Assembly (NCBI GenBank): GCA_963682055.1
Contig: OY821751.1
Location: 1,488,001-1,552,000 of the forward strand
Direction: 5' to 3'
DNA: 64,000 nt
From: Primula veris
Taxonomy: Eukaryota > Streptophyta > Magnoliopsida > Ericales > Primulaceae
Part shown: positions 20,813 to 33,309 of the stretch, piece by piece
Layout: every line of letters starts with the position of its first letter
How positions within the stretch are numbered: position 1 is the stretch's first letter
Notes under the pieces: model-generated
Databases searched by the model: none
What the model saw: only the letters and a program-made list of their open reading frames with translations
Told to the model about the DNA's origin: nothing
Program-made: the position numbers and the translations under genes

Positions 20813-23800
20813 ATAAATAATCCAGAACTCCCAACACATGTTGGATGCCATCTATGATGAGAAAAATCGTAAAAACATACTTGCGAAATGACTGTTTAAA
20901 CGTTGATTTTAATCCGTCAGCACATGTTACTCACCCTGATGTGTGAAAAATGTGATGCCCAATTTTTTTTTGGATGCCATCTTTAATGAGTAAAACACGA
21001 GTTTGTTGTTACCCTCATGATGAATGATAAGGCGTTGACTTTATTCCGCCACCACATTTGAGACGTGATGACGTCTATGGTGAACAAATGTCTGAAATTG
21101 ACATATTGGAGCTATCTTTCACCAAAATACTAGCTTGGAAATTGTATTCCATAAGCAGTATCGTGAATTTATATTCACCATGTTCCTTTATCACCCATCT
21201 ATTATTGGATAAGAAAATTACCCCGGTGAGTAGTTTTAATCCTATTTGGTCAATGGCGAATTGTTTGCCTGATATTAATTCTCTTCGTGTACATTTTTTT
21301 CCACGAATCGAGAACCGAGACAAGTGTTATTTGTCTCGAACTGTCGCGATCCCGATGAATCGCCTAGCCAAGCGAGATTTTAGACAATCGTCAAAATCGA
21401 AAACCTGTGGCTTCAAGACAGTAATTGAAAGGAACAATATGGGTCGTTGTCACAAAGCAAGAGATAATGCTCAATGAGCCAACTCTATGCTATAAAGACA
21501 AAGGTCATGCACGGTTACTCCTTAAATAGTTCATAACTATTATAAAGGTGGAAAAACCAATGATAATGTGGTTAAAGTTAATTGAAAGGAAACTATTGAG
21601 ACCCCCGATTTTGTGGCTCAAATGAGTTTGATACCTTTTTTTATTGATTTTGATAAATCATTGAGCCATTTTTTCGCTCATCTGGATTATGTTTTCCATT
21701 TGGATTATTATTTTTCCATTTGGACCATACTTTTGGATTATGGTTTTCCTGTTTACGAAATTTCTCAAAATAATTTAAAGTGTTTTTTGAGCAAATTCTT
21801 TTGACAAATGTGACCAAACTTTAAATTATGAAATTTGAGGCAATACTTGTGGTGTAGTTGGTTTTCTGGAAATAGTGGGTAACAGTGTACCACATAATTT
21901 CACCAACTACTTGCCTAAAAGTGTACTCAGTGACAGCGATTCTGGACCTGTCGTTCCAAATCGAAATCTTTGGTAAAGCCAAATTGATTTGTCAAATATG
22001 AGGCGTTATACTCCTATAGGTCCTGTCGTACCTTGTTGAGTTATAAAATATTCGAGAAAACCAGTGTTATCTGGTAATAGCTCATGAAAGAATTAAAATT
22101 TCTTTACATAGCCTCCATTCAATACGACCAAAAGCATATTTTAGAGGAGTTAAAATGTCTTTCAAGTGGTTGCTACCACATTCTTTAAAGCATTTAAAAT
22201 TACCTTATCATTTCGCCTGTCGTCAAAATGCTAAGACATGATTGTCTGTACTATCATTCGCCTGTCGTCGATTGATAAGAGCATTTTGATATTGTGGCAT
22301 TGACCGGATGAGATATTCCCGGGTCAAAAGACGATGCTTGATTTATAATCGCATCGCATTTGGATTCTCTCTGAGAATATATTTCGTAATTAATCTGAAA
22401 TTCATGCCACTAATGCTCACTTTGAAAGACTAGTATGTGTAAAGATCACGAAAAGAACTCATAGAATTCTTGTAAAGAATTGAAGGAGTTATTGTGGACT
22501 TATCCAACCATAAGACGGACCATAAATATAAATGGTTATGGTTGATGCATCGACAATAAGGTCACATGATTATTGTTGTCCACATAAATGCAGCATTTCC
22601 TAAACTTCTAGCCCTATCATTAAGTTGATGGCTTATGATCCGGATTATCCTGAAAAGTCTAGTTGACTTGATAATTCCGAAGAGTAAAAAAATCGAAATT
22701 TCGATTTGAATTACTTGAGTTTGGAAATTCAAATTGAACATCCTGTCGATTATGTTCAGACCCAAATGGACTCATGAAAAGTTTGATGATGCAACTGCAA
22801 ATGATTGCACGCATTTCTTGGTCTTGCGCACCAAGATTTATATTTCTGTGTGGGGTTATGCTATTTTGCTGCATTGGTCCTTCATGAGGCCCATAGGCAC
22901 TCAAACACCATATGCGTACCAGCTGGTTACTGGTTATGAGCCAGAAGTCTCATATTAACGCGTGTTTAGAGTGATTAATTAATATTTTGATTGAGCCGCT
23001 ATAGCGTTCAAAATATGGACCTCTGAAGGGGACATAAGTCGATTATGAATCTCCTACCTATCATTTGATAGAGTAACCTTGGCAAGCGATCTCTGTACTG
23101 CATGATATGCGAAAGTGACATCGCTAAGACTGTTCTCCCCGTCGTTAGGGGGAGATTTGCATGTTACCGTTGATAAGGAACGACGTGAAGTAACGTGGCA
23201 TAACCCACTCAGTCTTAGCTTGATCCCTAAAACTGCACTTAGTGATAAGTAAGTGCAGAGACTCTCTCAAGTCTAACTAAATGCCAGACGCATTTAATGA
23301 CTTTATGAGATGTCACGAGATCATTTATACCTGCTGTAAAATGCTTGCAAGGATAGACGTCCCTGTCGGACGCCGTGTTCCTGTCGTAACACGTTGCTTT
23401 GGCCGAACCCGCCAAGCAAAGGACGCTGCCGTCGGCCGTCATTCTGTCGTCCTTCCTAAGATATGAGGAAGTTGACCGGTTCTTAATTCGTTCAGCCCCA
23501 GAGGTGGTGAACTGAAACTCGTTTGTCGCACGAGATTATAAAGGATCAAGGAGATGTGTGATTTACTCCTCATTCTAAGAATCTTGAAATATCTGTCGAT
23601 CATGATATCTTAGACGATATTGAAGCGAAACGGGATTGTCATTGATTACTTGTTCATATATTCGGTGACGACTGATAATATGAACAAATTATGACATGGA
23701 ACCATGTACCGTTGCCTGAAGTCAACGTAAAATAGACTGGACTAATGAAAACTTGCAATCCAAGTAGACTCCTTAGCGAAAGTGTGTTCGGACCTGTAGC

Positions 23801-25083
23801 TCCAACACCGCCAATGTTAAACGAGTTCGTTTATTTGGCTATTCGTAAGGAAAAGTGATGAGAATAATGAGATTGTAGAATGCTCGCCTAGTAGCGCAAG
23901 GCTTCTCTCACACCTTGGAATTGATTACGAGATGGTTGATTTCCTCGTAATGGACGTTATAACGGTCCCCTACTTTATCAGTTTAGTAGTTTCCCAAAAA
24001 CTGATTATGCAGCATGTGATTGTGGTCACTGTTTTATCTCTATGAGAATTTAGACAAAGAGATATAGATGAAGGTCCCTGTGTGACTTCATATGCTTTAA
24101 TCAAGTAGTTCCTGACCACGGAACACGATCTCAATTAAATGAGACGTTCACTATATGGATTAATATAATCCGAGCAGATGTGGTATACCCGCCTAAGTGA
24201 GTACTTGTTTAGCTTGGGATACTTGAACAAGTATTATGCCCTTGCGTGTTTTATTACGCGATCCATTTTTGGATTTGCCTTCGAGATGAAGGGTCTTGGG
24301 AAGACACGGTAGTGACTTGGCCTGATGATCGAGTCCCGTAAAGATTGAATCTAAGTCCATGATTCAGACTACACCTAGAAGGTGTTATGATGTTTTAGTC
24401 ATCATGACGCTAAGTCGTCAGATTCTCCCATGATCGTTCGATCAATAGACATTGATATAGACCCAGTCCGTCCCTGATGAGACGATGAAGAGATATTGAA
24501 CCATCATGTTCATATCTAAGTACAATAAGCGCATCATTGTACTTGGTCTAATGTGCTAGGACGAACATTTCGTATGCTGTGAATGGTATAGCTCGACACA
24601 GCATCGCGCTAACACGCTGCCATCGAAATGGCATAAAAGACATTTTCCCATTACCTTAAGGTAACTGTGGATGAGGTCTTGTCTTATCCCATTTTGCGTC
24701 ATCGAGTGTACCTACCCCCTTCGGTACTCGAATTAACGCAAACCCTTTTACGGTTATACCGATACCGGTTACTTATCAGACCCGCATAAGTGATATTCCT
24801 AACATGGTCTGTCTTTACCATTAGGAATAAGGCAATATCTTGGAGGTCTTGGAATGACTCCAAACGAATCACTCTGATCTACTCATTCTCTATGAGATGA
24901 CTAGAGAGTGTATATGGTTTCGAGCTCGTATTAGCCATATTTGAATTACACATGCTCTGTCTCACGATCCAGATAAAACACTTGTCATAGAAGACAACTT
25001 GTTGTTATCGATCAAGAGAGACATGACTACATTATGCTATTTAGCATTTATCGTCGAAATAAATCTTCACATATGAAGTTTAA

Positions 25084-25456
25084 GAGCATCCAGTTGAATG
25101 CTCGTTCTATTCCACGTTAGATTTTCTTGCATCCAGTCGTGTGTAAGTAAATGAAGCATCCAGTCGAATGTTTGTACTTTTTATTGAAATATGAAATCAT
25201 TGCACCCTGTCGTGTGCAAGTGAGGGGGAGCATCCAGGTGAATGCTTATTGCACTAATTACTACTTAGTCGAAATCATAGCACCCTGTCGTGTGCAAGTG
25301 AGGGGGAGCATCCATTCGCATGCTCGTGTACTCTTTTTGTCCTTAGACCAAGGTTTTTTTCCACTGGGTTTTCCTTGGCAAGGTTTTTAGCGAGACACGT
25401 TCCCATCATACCTCACTTAAGATTGCCGAAATTAGGGGGAGTATCCTGTTGTATAC
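25084..25456 (+). repeat. 3' cluster of constant-loop hairpins in E2
   Basis: Same alternating GAGCAT/ATGCTC and TTGCAC/GTGCAA stem-loops as in E1 at 7201-7577. Loops here include CCAGTTGA, CCTGTCGT, CCAGGTGA and CCTGTTGT. Confidence 0.75.
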
Positions 25457-25833
25457 TTCTTACCACTATGTACTCTTTTGTCCTTCGACTAGAGGTTTTT
25501 CCCACTGGGTTTACTCTAGCAAGGTTTTGATGAGGCACCTATTTTGTGGTTGATCCCATACTACTACCACTGTTGCACTCTTTTTCCTTCGATTAGAGAT
25601 TTTCCCATTGAGTTTGCTCTGGTAAGGTTTTGATGAGGCACACTGTTTTGTGGTTAGTTACTTACATGATATTTCGGGCTATATCATTCGGCTACACAGT
25701 TTCTCCTAGGTACCGGTTTTGTCCCACACTGGGTTTTCCGTCCCTAAGGTTTTTTATGTGTTTAGCACTGCGAATGAACTCGACTCAGATCGACTGCATG
25801 AAGACGAAGAATTCAAGACGTCCAAAGGGGGAG

Positions 25834-26024
25834 TGTTGTAAGATTATTGGACAATTGGGCTTTACTCATAGTGGGCCTAAGTTGGGCTTTCTATCTTGTA
25901 TAACTCTAACCTCTAGTATATAAAGAAGGTTATGGTTCCCTTGTATTCATATATTCTGATTAATAAACACCTACGGTTCCCTCTCTCTATGTTCTCTCTA
26001 TATCTCCTATATAATATATATAAT
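25834..26024 (+). repeat. 3' LTR of E2, truncated
   Basis: It matches the 5' LTR up to CTCCTATATAATATATATA, then runs into an AT repeat (to 26040) instead of the terminal CTGAACTAATAAGACTCACAA. There are several small differences from the 5' LTR, so E2 is older than E1. Confidence 0.8.
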
Positions 26025-26041
26025 ATATATATATATATATG

Positions 26042-26261
26042 CAAAAAAAATAGCTACGAAATAGCTTGAGAACTACGAATTATTTTCAAGACCCACCGAC
26101 ACTCGGTCAACTCATTTATTTTCATAGTTAATCCGTCGCAAATTTTTATTAAAATTTCACAAATCAAAATCCATCGGAAATCCATAGCAATTCCATCGTT
26201 ATATAGTGTGACGGAATTTCCGTAGCGAATTTCCGTCTTCGTTTAACTGTTTTTTTTAGTG
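26042..26261. mobile_element. CACTA-type MITE fragment
   Basis: The right end TTTTTTTTAGTG is the complement of a CACTA terminus. Inside are GACGGAATTTCCGT-like inverted motifs typical of subterminal repeats in such elements. No matching CACTA left end is seen; the left side probably eroded in the AT repeat. Confidence 0.5.
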
Positions 26262-27211
26262 AATATGTTAAGCAAAATCTTGATGGAATTATTATCGGAA
26301 TTTGAATCAAACTATATTTGAAGAAAACCTTATAAAATCTTCGCTTCTCAAGATTATTAGTTCAGTAGAATCATTAATATTCTATTGGAAGAAGGGGGGC
26401 TAACATCCCTAAATAAGGTGTCACGGTCATTTAAAAAAAAAAAATCACGTTAATATATAAAAAAAAATCCGTAAAAAGAAGGGGGGCTAACATTCCTATT
26501 GGTCACACTAGCTAGTTCATATTTTTAGTTTCTAAAATTTCATGTTCTTATGATTTTTTTTGGATTTAGTTGTGTTTTACCCTACTGGATAAGATGACAA
26601 AAAAAAAAAAAAAGTTGTTGGCCAATAATTAGAAAAATAAGAAAGAAATAGAAATACTTAGACTAATTAAAAAGGCAAGCTCAAATTCCATCATGTGCCA
26701 AACAAGAGAACTTACAAAGAAAATAATCATATTTTAAAACTCATTTTACATTACAATTGCAAGTTAAACATTAAAAGAAAAAGTTTAGATACCAACATGT
26801 TAATTTTTTAAATTTTTTTGATAAACTGAGTTTCGATAAAATTCATTAATAATTTAACAACATAATCAATTACTATTCTATTTATTAAAATTTAGCGAAA
26901 CTCAATTCTTTTACTGTTTTTAAAAAGTAATAGTAATATCATTTGGACGATACGTACACTAATGTTAACAACTCTTTCCTGATTACATAATTAATCTTTC
27001 TTCTTACTTTTCAAAGTAGCATTTAGTGCAACAATAAAGTTTTAGAAAAAATCCCATTGATTCTTTGTTCTTGTAAATTGTAATCTGCCCAAAATCTTGT
27101 CTATAAATTAATCATCAATCTTATCAAAAATCCACACTCTATTAGCACCTTATTTTCTATATCTCCCTCCTTTTCATAAACTCTTTCCAACATTGTATTT
27201 TGCATTTCAAT
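26262..27211. other. Upstream region of the first LTP-like gene
   Basis: A/T-rich, with no ORF. A repeated phrase, GAAGGGGGGCTAACAT, occurs at 26390 and 26480. A possible TATA element (GTCTATAAATTAATC) lies at about 27098-27112, roughly 110 bases before the ATG. Confidence 0.45.
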
Positions 27212-27511
27212 ATGGTGAAGGTAACTCGGATTGTCCTGTTATTTTTTGCCCTATTTCTAGCAAGTGAGGCTGCTCGTTTCGATCAAGCAAAATGTCCATT
27301 GTCAAAATGCGACATTAGCCTGAACCCGTGCCTTGAAGCTTTCAAGACACCGGCTTTGCCCACACGAGAGTGTTGTGTAGTATATACAGAACTAAGGCCG
27401 TGTATGTGTGCTTACATACATACCCACCCTGAAGCAAAACAGCACCTGAAAGACGATCCTATCCTTCAAAAGATCTTCGGAACATGTGCTGTGGATTTGT
27501 CCACTTGTTAG
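27212..27511 (+). CDS. Secreted LTP-like cysteine-rich protein (99 aa)
   Basis: The ATG at 27212 (MVKVTRIVLL) is the first in frame; the four codons before it begin with TTG. Residues 1-21 are a signal peptide ending SEAA. The mature part has C, x11, C, x13, CC, x8, CMC, x25, C, x6, C. This is the eight-cysteine frame of plant type-2-like lipid transfer proteins, except for the first spacing (usually x7) and one extra Cys between the first two conserved ones (CPLSKC). Such proteins bind lipids in the wall or apoplast. No intron, no GPI tail. The gene at 29120 is a paralogue sharing YTELRPC.C and C.VDL. Substrate unknown. Confidence 0.85.
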   Translation: MVKVTRIVLLFFALFLASEAARFDQAKCPLSKCDISLNPCLEAFKTPALPTRECCVVYTELRPCMCAYIHTHPEAKQHLKDDPILQKIFGTCAVDLSTC

Positions 27512-27519
27512 GGTGTGAT

Positions 27520-29119
27520 CGGAAACGAAACGTTGTACTGAGGGTTTGCAAATGTAATAAAAAAGTGGCCTATTGAAAGTGTTGACTATATTTTTATAGT
27601 TATGTTTTTCTTTTCTTTTGAATATTTTGTCGTGCATTTTGACTGAACAATCGGTCCATGGATGCGGTACGTCAAATGAAAAACTGTTACATATGTATGT
27701 ACGATGTTGAGCATAAGGCAAATACAAATAATATTGGATAGAAACGTATGGCGGCGGAAAATTCATTGTTACGAGAACGAATAAATTATCATATGTTTTC
27801 ATATAGCCGACCCCAAATTTTTGGGATCAAGGCGTAGTTTGATGATAACGTACAATATTGCAATCACGATATGAAAAAATATCACTGAAAACTACAAGGC
27901 AATTCTTTTTTAATAATGACTATATTTACTAATAAGTAATTAATAAGTCTGTAATTTAAGTTTTAAGCATAACTTTTTCATAATTTTCCAATTTTTAACT
28001 GATCAATGTAAAAAAGCCAATTTAATTTCAATGTATCTCACAAACTAGAGTAACTGGAACTTCGAGCTATCGCTAGCCTGGGGCTTCTTAAGTATCGTGG
28101 GATCCTTTTTTTTTATGAAATAATAATAAGTGAAAAAATTCTACTTGTAATATAACAAAAAAAGAAATTTAATCACTTGTCTTGTTATCCCAATTTAGGT
28201 ATTTTACTCAAAGTTTCAACGGAACAGTTGATATAATAACAAAATTAGTCAAATGTGGTTTGTTGGCTAACAATTCGCAAGAAATGTAATAAATTTAATG
28301 GAGCCAAATACAACTACTAAATTTATTTTTCGTTGAATAATTTTGTAGCTGAGAAGATTGAAACAGTTCAAATCCTTCTTTTTCTTTATGTAGTTCCAAA
28401 ATGATCGTTGGAAAAAAAAAAGTAACAATAAATAAACGGAAATAAGTCACGCAAATAAATTAAGAATATAATTTCATGGTTGTAGAAGTACCAGCTATTT
28501 TAAAATATTCCTTCTGATTTAAAACGTTATATTAACTATAAAAAAGAATTTACCATTTTGTGTTAACCTATTAATTAATATTATCTTTTGCTGTTATTTT
28601 CATATTTCCTAAACGTCAAAATGGTTAGTTGGCACTTGGCAACAAACCCTAGGTTGAAATTAGGGAAGAAAATAGTTACGGACTAAAAGGAGATAAAACA
28701 TCCCATATTCTTAGAAAACTTTAAAATTTTGTTTGTATTTTCCTGAAAATTTGACGATTTCAGCACCACTTATCTTGAAATCCTTGTTCCGTCACTGCTT
28801 CAAATTAGGTCTTTGTAGTTGATGTGGCTTATTGGTAAAAGAAATAGCAAATATAATTTGTTAATATTCTATTGCTAATTTATGAACATTCGCTGTAGAT
28901 AGAAATTAAAGCAAAACAACATTTTGTTGTCAACTAAACAATTTCTTTTAGTGCATATCGTCTATTCATCTTTATACTTTTTTGACATTAAAGATAGATA
29001 CATATCCGCTTTTTTTACAATGTATTTTTGTTAACCTGATACAAGACAATAGCCCTATTCTATTTAATCTCTCCCCATCTTAAAATCCTCACTAAGATAG
29101 ATTGTGTTTGCATTGCATA
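27520..29119. other. Spacer between the two LTP-like genes
   Basis: No gene is seen. A CAAACCCTAGGTTG phrase at 28645 and scattered poly-A/T runs are present. No bounded transposon was found. Confidence 0.45.
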
Positions 29120-29431
29120 ATGGCAAATAAAACCATCCTCGCCTTTGTAATACTTGCTCTAGCTATAGCAGGTAAAACCCATGCCCTACTGCCGGAAGTA
29201 TCGTCTATCTCAACATGCGAACCGCAACAGATGGCCATGAGGATGACACCTTGCCTCCCAGCTATTTTTACCCCGATTTTGCCCTCTCAAGAGTGTTGCG
29301 CTGCATATACAGAGCTAAGGCCTTGTGTATGTGCAACCATACATCTCCACCCTGAACTGAAGGATTATTTTAACGAGCCCGTTGTTAAGAAGATTCTCGT
29401 CGCTTGTGCCGTGGATTTGACGGGTTGTTAA
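29120..29431 (+). CDS. Secreted LTP-like cysteine-rich protein (103 aa)
   Basis: Start ATG at 29120 (MANKTILAFVILALAIAGKTHA). The first 22 residues form a signal peptide. The mature chain has eight cysteines: C, x11, C, x13, CC, x8, CVC, x24, C, x6, C. This matches its upstream neighbour without the extra Cys. The shared segments (LPSQECCAAYTELRPC and CAVDLTGC) and same orientation indicate a tandem duplication followed by marked divergence. Likely a lipid-binding apoplastic protein; no direct evidence of ligand. Intronless. Confidence 0.85.
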   Translation: MANKTILAFVILALAIAGKTHALLPEVSSISTCEPQQMAMRMTPCLPAIFTPILPSQECCAAYTELRPCVCATIHLHPELKDYFNEPVVKKILVACAVDLTGC

Positions 29432-29439
29432 AGTGATGA

Positions 29440-31300
29440 GAAATCAATGTTCATATAAAAGTGTTATAAGATCGCATAAGAAAGAGGATATTGTAGAATG
29501 TTAACCAGAGTGTATGATTATGTTCTAAAGTATGATATTCGAGTTTTACTGCTGGCCTTTTCTTTTTCTAATCTTAATTACTAAAAAAATCATCAAATCT
29601 TTATTAAAGATTTAGTACAAATCCAATTTTATGTACCCATACTACCCTTATTTATTTTACAATATGTTATTATGTCAAAATTGTTTACTATTTTCCTCTG
29701 GTTATATTTCTCACAATCATAATTATATCTATTTATCTCTCTCTTTCCAGAGAAGTGTGTACTCTATTTGTTTATCTCCTCTATGAAACAAAAAATACAA
29801 AAAGGTTGATTCTTGTATAATTATTTAATTTGTTTTTGTTATTTTGTAGAAAAATTATCATAATATTATTCCAAATCATCATAATATTCAATTATGATGA
29901 TTTGTTATTTAATGTGTCAGATAATTTTTGCTTTCCGGTATTTCTCGGGTTAGGTTTCCGCTATTCAATTCTTATTCAATTCCGCTATTTATATCATTTC
30001 TCGTTTCTAATGTTTGATGTTATATGCTGTTATATATTCTCACGCATTGATGCTTTGTGTTGCTTCATATTTATTTATAACGTTTATATTTTTAATATAG
30101 TTTTACTGTCTTGGGTGTTTGATTTTTTTATTTATTTTCTCGGTAAAAATTATCGACTTTTACTCGTTTTATACTATATGTTGCTCTAAAATTCTCTAAT
30201 ATTTTTTCCATAGAGGCTATACGATGCCTGTTTATCATTGTTCTTGATATTTTATTTGTTTGTCTGATTCTCTATAATGCTATGTGTTGCTCTAAAATCC
30301 TTTAATATTGTTATCATTGATGCTATACGATACTCACTTATCATTGTTTTTAATTTTTATTTGTTGATTTGATTCTTTATGATGCTATATGTTGCTTTAA
30401 TGTTTTTTCCATTGATGCTATACGATTCTCCATTATCATTGTTATTTATTTTTATTTATTTGTTTGATTTTCTACGAAGCTATATGTTTTCTCTATATGT
30501 TTTCTTTTTAAATATTAAATTTTTCTCTATATTTTTTTACATAATTCTTTATCTTTTTTTTTTATATGTTTTCTATTTTTCTTTTAATATTATTGTCTTT
30601 TGGTAATGAAAAAATAATAATAGTAGTTACTAGTTAGTTCCAATTTTAAACCCCAATATTTATGGAGGAGAAAGAAGATGGAGAGATTTAATACGAGTGT
30701 TATTTTTTTAATTTCTAAATTAAAATGAATCTAATCTTGAACAAGAAACTCATTTTTGGGTTTTCCAATATTAAGATGATAGAATCGTACTAAACATAAA
30801 AAATTTCAAATATTTATGTGTTGACCTGATAGGAAATGTGTGCCAATAATTATTTTCTCAAATTCAAACGAACATACAACTACTTAGTAATACCATGTCA
30901 ACATGCATGTGAGGTTTGTGTTTAAGTTTTCTGAACAAATATAACAATACAATAAAAAAACAAAGTGATACCTGAGATAGTTTTTTTGATAATTATTACA
31001 TGTTATTGATGAAAGTGTGCAATAGTACGGAGTTGGATTGTCAAATGGGAGAAACCCTGATTAGTTAATTAAAGAAAATATATAATTATTATTTTTTTCA
31101 ACTAGAAAGCCAAATTCTTTAGACGAATCCTTTGGCTTTTAAGTTAAAGAAATGCCACTGACACCCAGTGGCGGAGTTAGGGTTAACGAATGCGGAGGGC
31201 TGGATTTCAAAAATACAAAATGAACGAGAGCTAAACCACTATTTTCATGATATAATCTCAAAATTTAGATTGTCGAGTAGGACTTTTTAAAAATATGAGT
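29440..31300. other. Non-coding T-rich region
   Basis: The + strand ORFs here are low-complexity Phe/Ile/Leu/Tyr chains caused by T-richness. The only structure is the tandem repeat at 30176-30500. Confidence 0.55.
30176..30500. repeat. Degenerate tandem repeat, period about 100 bp
   Basis: Three copies begin with GCTATACGAT-like phrases near 30215, 30320 and 30415. Each continues with TATCATTGTT, a T-rich run, TTTGATTCT and ATGCTATATGTTGCT. Spacing is 105 then 95 bases. Confidence 0.65.
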
Positions 31301-32127
31301 TGGATATGTTGAAACAAATACGAATCTTTTATTCTTTCTCCCCCACAAGACGGAAGATAAATCTATCGCTACTCCTCCGCCATCATCTTTCCTTCTACGT
31401 GGATCTTCCCATCAATCCCTTTGTCGATTGCTGCTTCTCCACAACTGTTTGTTTATTCTAGTGTCTCGTTGCGTACGTGTTAGTTTCACATTTTTAAATT
31501 CTTTTTTCGATCCACCACTGCAGTTATGAACCAGTATTAATCCATAAGATTTAGTCAAGCAGTACTTTCAGTCCAAACATAGAAAATTTCCGATATTCTA
31601 TTTGCTTATTTAAAAGTCATTTATGAGTAAAAATAAGTAAAAAGTGACTTTTTTATTCAATATCCGGTCCATTTTATTGATAAAATAGCAAAACATATTT
31701 TTCATGAGTCACGCCCCCATGATAGCATTTCCGATTAAAAAAAAATTAACGAAAAATGATGGCATTACGACCTACAATCAAAAAGCAACTAGTGCTAATG
31801 AACCTATTTTACTAAGAACATGGCAAAGACAATAAAATCAACACTTCTAATCTCCACTTTTTAAAGTAAAAATAATCTACGATGACTTGCTCTTTACTCC
31901 TTATGTCCGCTATCCTTATATCTTCTATACATCGCCGTGATCAAAGTGATCTAAAAAACAAGTTCAAGAGCAAAAATTTTGCTTAAAAAGGAGATTAGCC
32001 ATATTAATTTAGTGTAAAAAACCAGTTTAAAGTATGAAATATCAACTGAATACCAGTTTAGTACGAATTAAAGAGAAAGCTAAAAAAAACTTTCATCTCA
32101 CTTAAACAAACTTGTTAAAGAAAAATT

Positions 32128-32691
32128 TCATACTTCTACATCTTGAATTTTGTATGTACTTCCTCTAACATAAGAGGTTTCTCTCTGGTCCAAAACATAT
32201 GCACCATGAGTGAGCTTTGTGAACTTCATGGGTGAGAAAAAGGTCTTGTTGGAACCGTGCGCTCCTTGTTTTGCTAAAGAATCTGACACCTGATTATGTT
32301 CCCTATATATATGACATAAATCACAACTCACAAGATCCATTAGTTCAACTAAATCCAACCATAAAGTATCAAATTTAGGCCCTGATTTGGTGCCTTTTTT
32401 GCACCAATTGGCAATAAATTCATAGTCCATTTCTATGCAAATATTACTAATATTTAACACGTAACATATAAGAAAGCCATCGTTAATAGCCATGAATTCT
32501 GCATAAGTGTTAGTTTGATTGCCAAGATAACTACTAAATGCAAAGATTAAACAACCCTTGTCATTTCTTAGAATACCACCACAACCACAATTACATGAGT
32601 TACCATATGCAGAATCGTCACAGTTTAATTTTAATCTACCAGAAGGTGGGCACTTCCAAGAAACGAATTTAGGACTTTTCATCTTACACAC
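32128..32691 (-). pseudogene. LINE-derived RNase H domain (187 codons, open)
   Basis: It reads WKCPPSGRLKLNCDDSAYGN, CGCGGILRNDKGCLIFAF, AEFMAI, CIEMDYEFIANWC and IYREHNQVSDSLAKQG. These are the motifs of the plant RVT_3 RNase H family with the acidic residues in place. The frame is open, but it is a 5'-truncated piece of a LINE with no promoter, so it is annotated as a remnant. Confidence 0.75.
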
Positions 32692-32694
32692 TAC

Positions 32695-33018
32695 TTGATT
32701 AATAATAATTCACCCTGGACCACTTTTATGTATCAAAAGTATTTTGTTAATAATTATAACTGGAATAACTCAGTCATTAATTCTTCTCACTCTTATGTTT
32801 GGAAAAATTTCAATTTTTATTTCAAAACCTTGGTTGATAACAACAAGTGGAATATAAAGGAGGGGTCAATTAACTTTTGCTATGAGAATTGGTCTGGAGA
32901 TGGACCTCTTTGCAATTACTTCCCGGTGGTTATACCACATGTGCTTCTTAACCAGGTTTATAGCTCTAATGGATGGGAGGTGCTGAGTCCGTGGGGATGG
33001 CAAAAGTTTCATCTTTGA
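32695..33018 (+). pseudogene. Inverted LINE RT C-terminal fragment
   Basis: It reads NSPWTTFMYQKYF, HSYVWKNF, NNKWNIKEGSINFCYENWSGDGPL. This matches the segment that follows the RT domain of plant LINEs (PLW...KY, W+..., W.I..G..I.FW...W.G..PL). Its strand is opposite to the adjoining RNase H. Confidence 0.7.
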
Positions 33019-33309
33019 TTTTCTCATTAGTGGGTACCTTCAATAGATAGAGATTATCAGTATCTGTGACCAATTTTGGGATACACTCAAACAAAGAAGT
33101 AAAAAGTGACCTAATTTTAACCAGAGTTTAAAAGACAATAAATAAAAAGACTAAGACTGTGCCAAACACTATATATTGCACCTTGTTTCTTGGTCATTCT
33201 TCTCGTTGCTTTTTCAAGCAGTTTTTTATAATAGTAAAATCCATACATGTACACTGATTCGTGTACCGCTAAAAAAATGATAGAAAAAATAAAAAAGTTA
33301 TACTAAAGT

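Larger units (their letters stand above)
19260..26024 (+). mobile_element. E2: relative of E1, non-autonomous LTR retrotransposon
   Basis: The 5' LTR is 19260-19462 and the primer-like CGTTATCAGCAC is at 19463. The interior is closely similar to E1 from about 20374 onward, with the same short non-coding ORFs. The polypurine tract is 25824-25833. The 3' LTR begins at 25834 but loses its last 20-odd bases in an AT repeat, so its end and any target duplication are gone. The LTRs and first kilobase differ strongly from E1 while the rest is nearly the same, pointing to recombination between subfamilies. Confidence 0.85.
31649..33096 (-). mobile_element. 5'-inverted LINE insertion (twin-primed)
   Basis: The 14-bp duplication AAGTAAAAAGTGAC flanks it at 31635-31648 and 33097-33110, and copy B at about 51600 shows the single-copy empty site. 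At the left edge TTTTTT is the complement of a short poly-A tail. The 3' part (RNase H) reads on the minus strand and the 5' part (end of RT) reads on the plus strand, meeting back to back at about 32692. This is the expected product of twin priming during LINE insertion. Confidence 0.8.

Noticed and set aside
29830..30606. Two + strand ORFs of 119 and 75 codons
   Set aside because: They are made almost only of Phe, Ile, Leu, Tyr and Val from T-rich DNA and overlap a degenerate tandem repeat. No motif is seen.
31160..31200. CCAGTGGCGGAGTTAGGGTT as the end of a SINE
   Set aside because: A phrase like this is frequent in plant repeats, but I found no A/B boxes, tail or target duplication.
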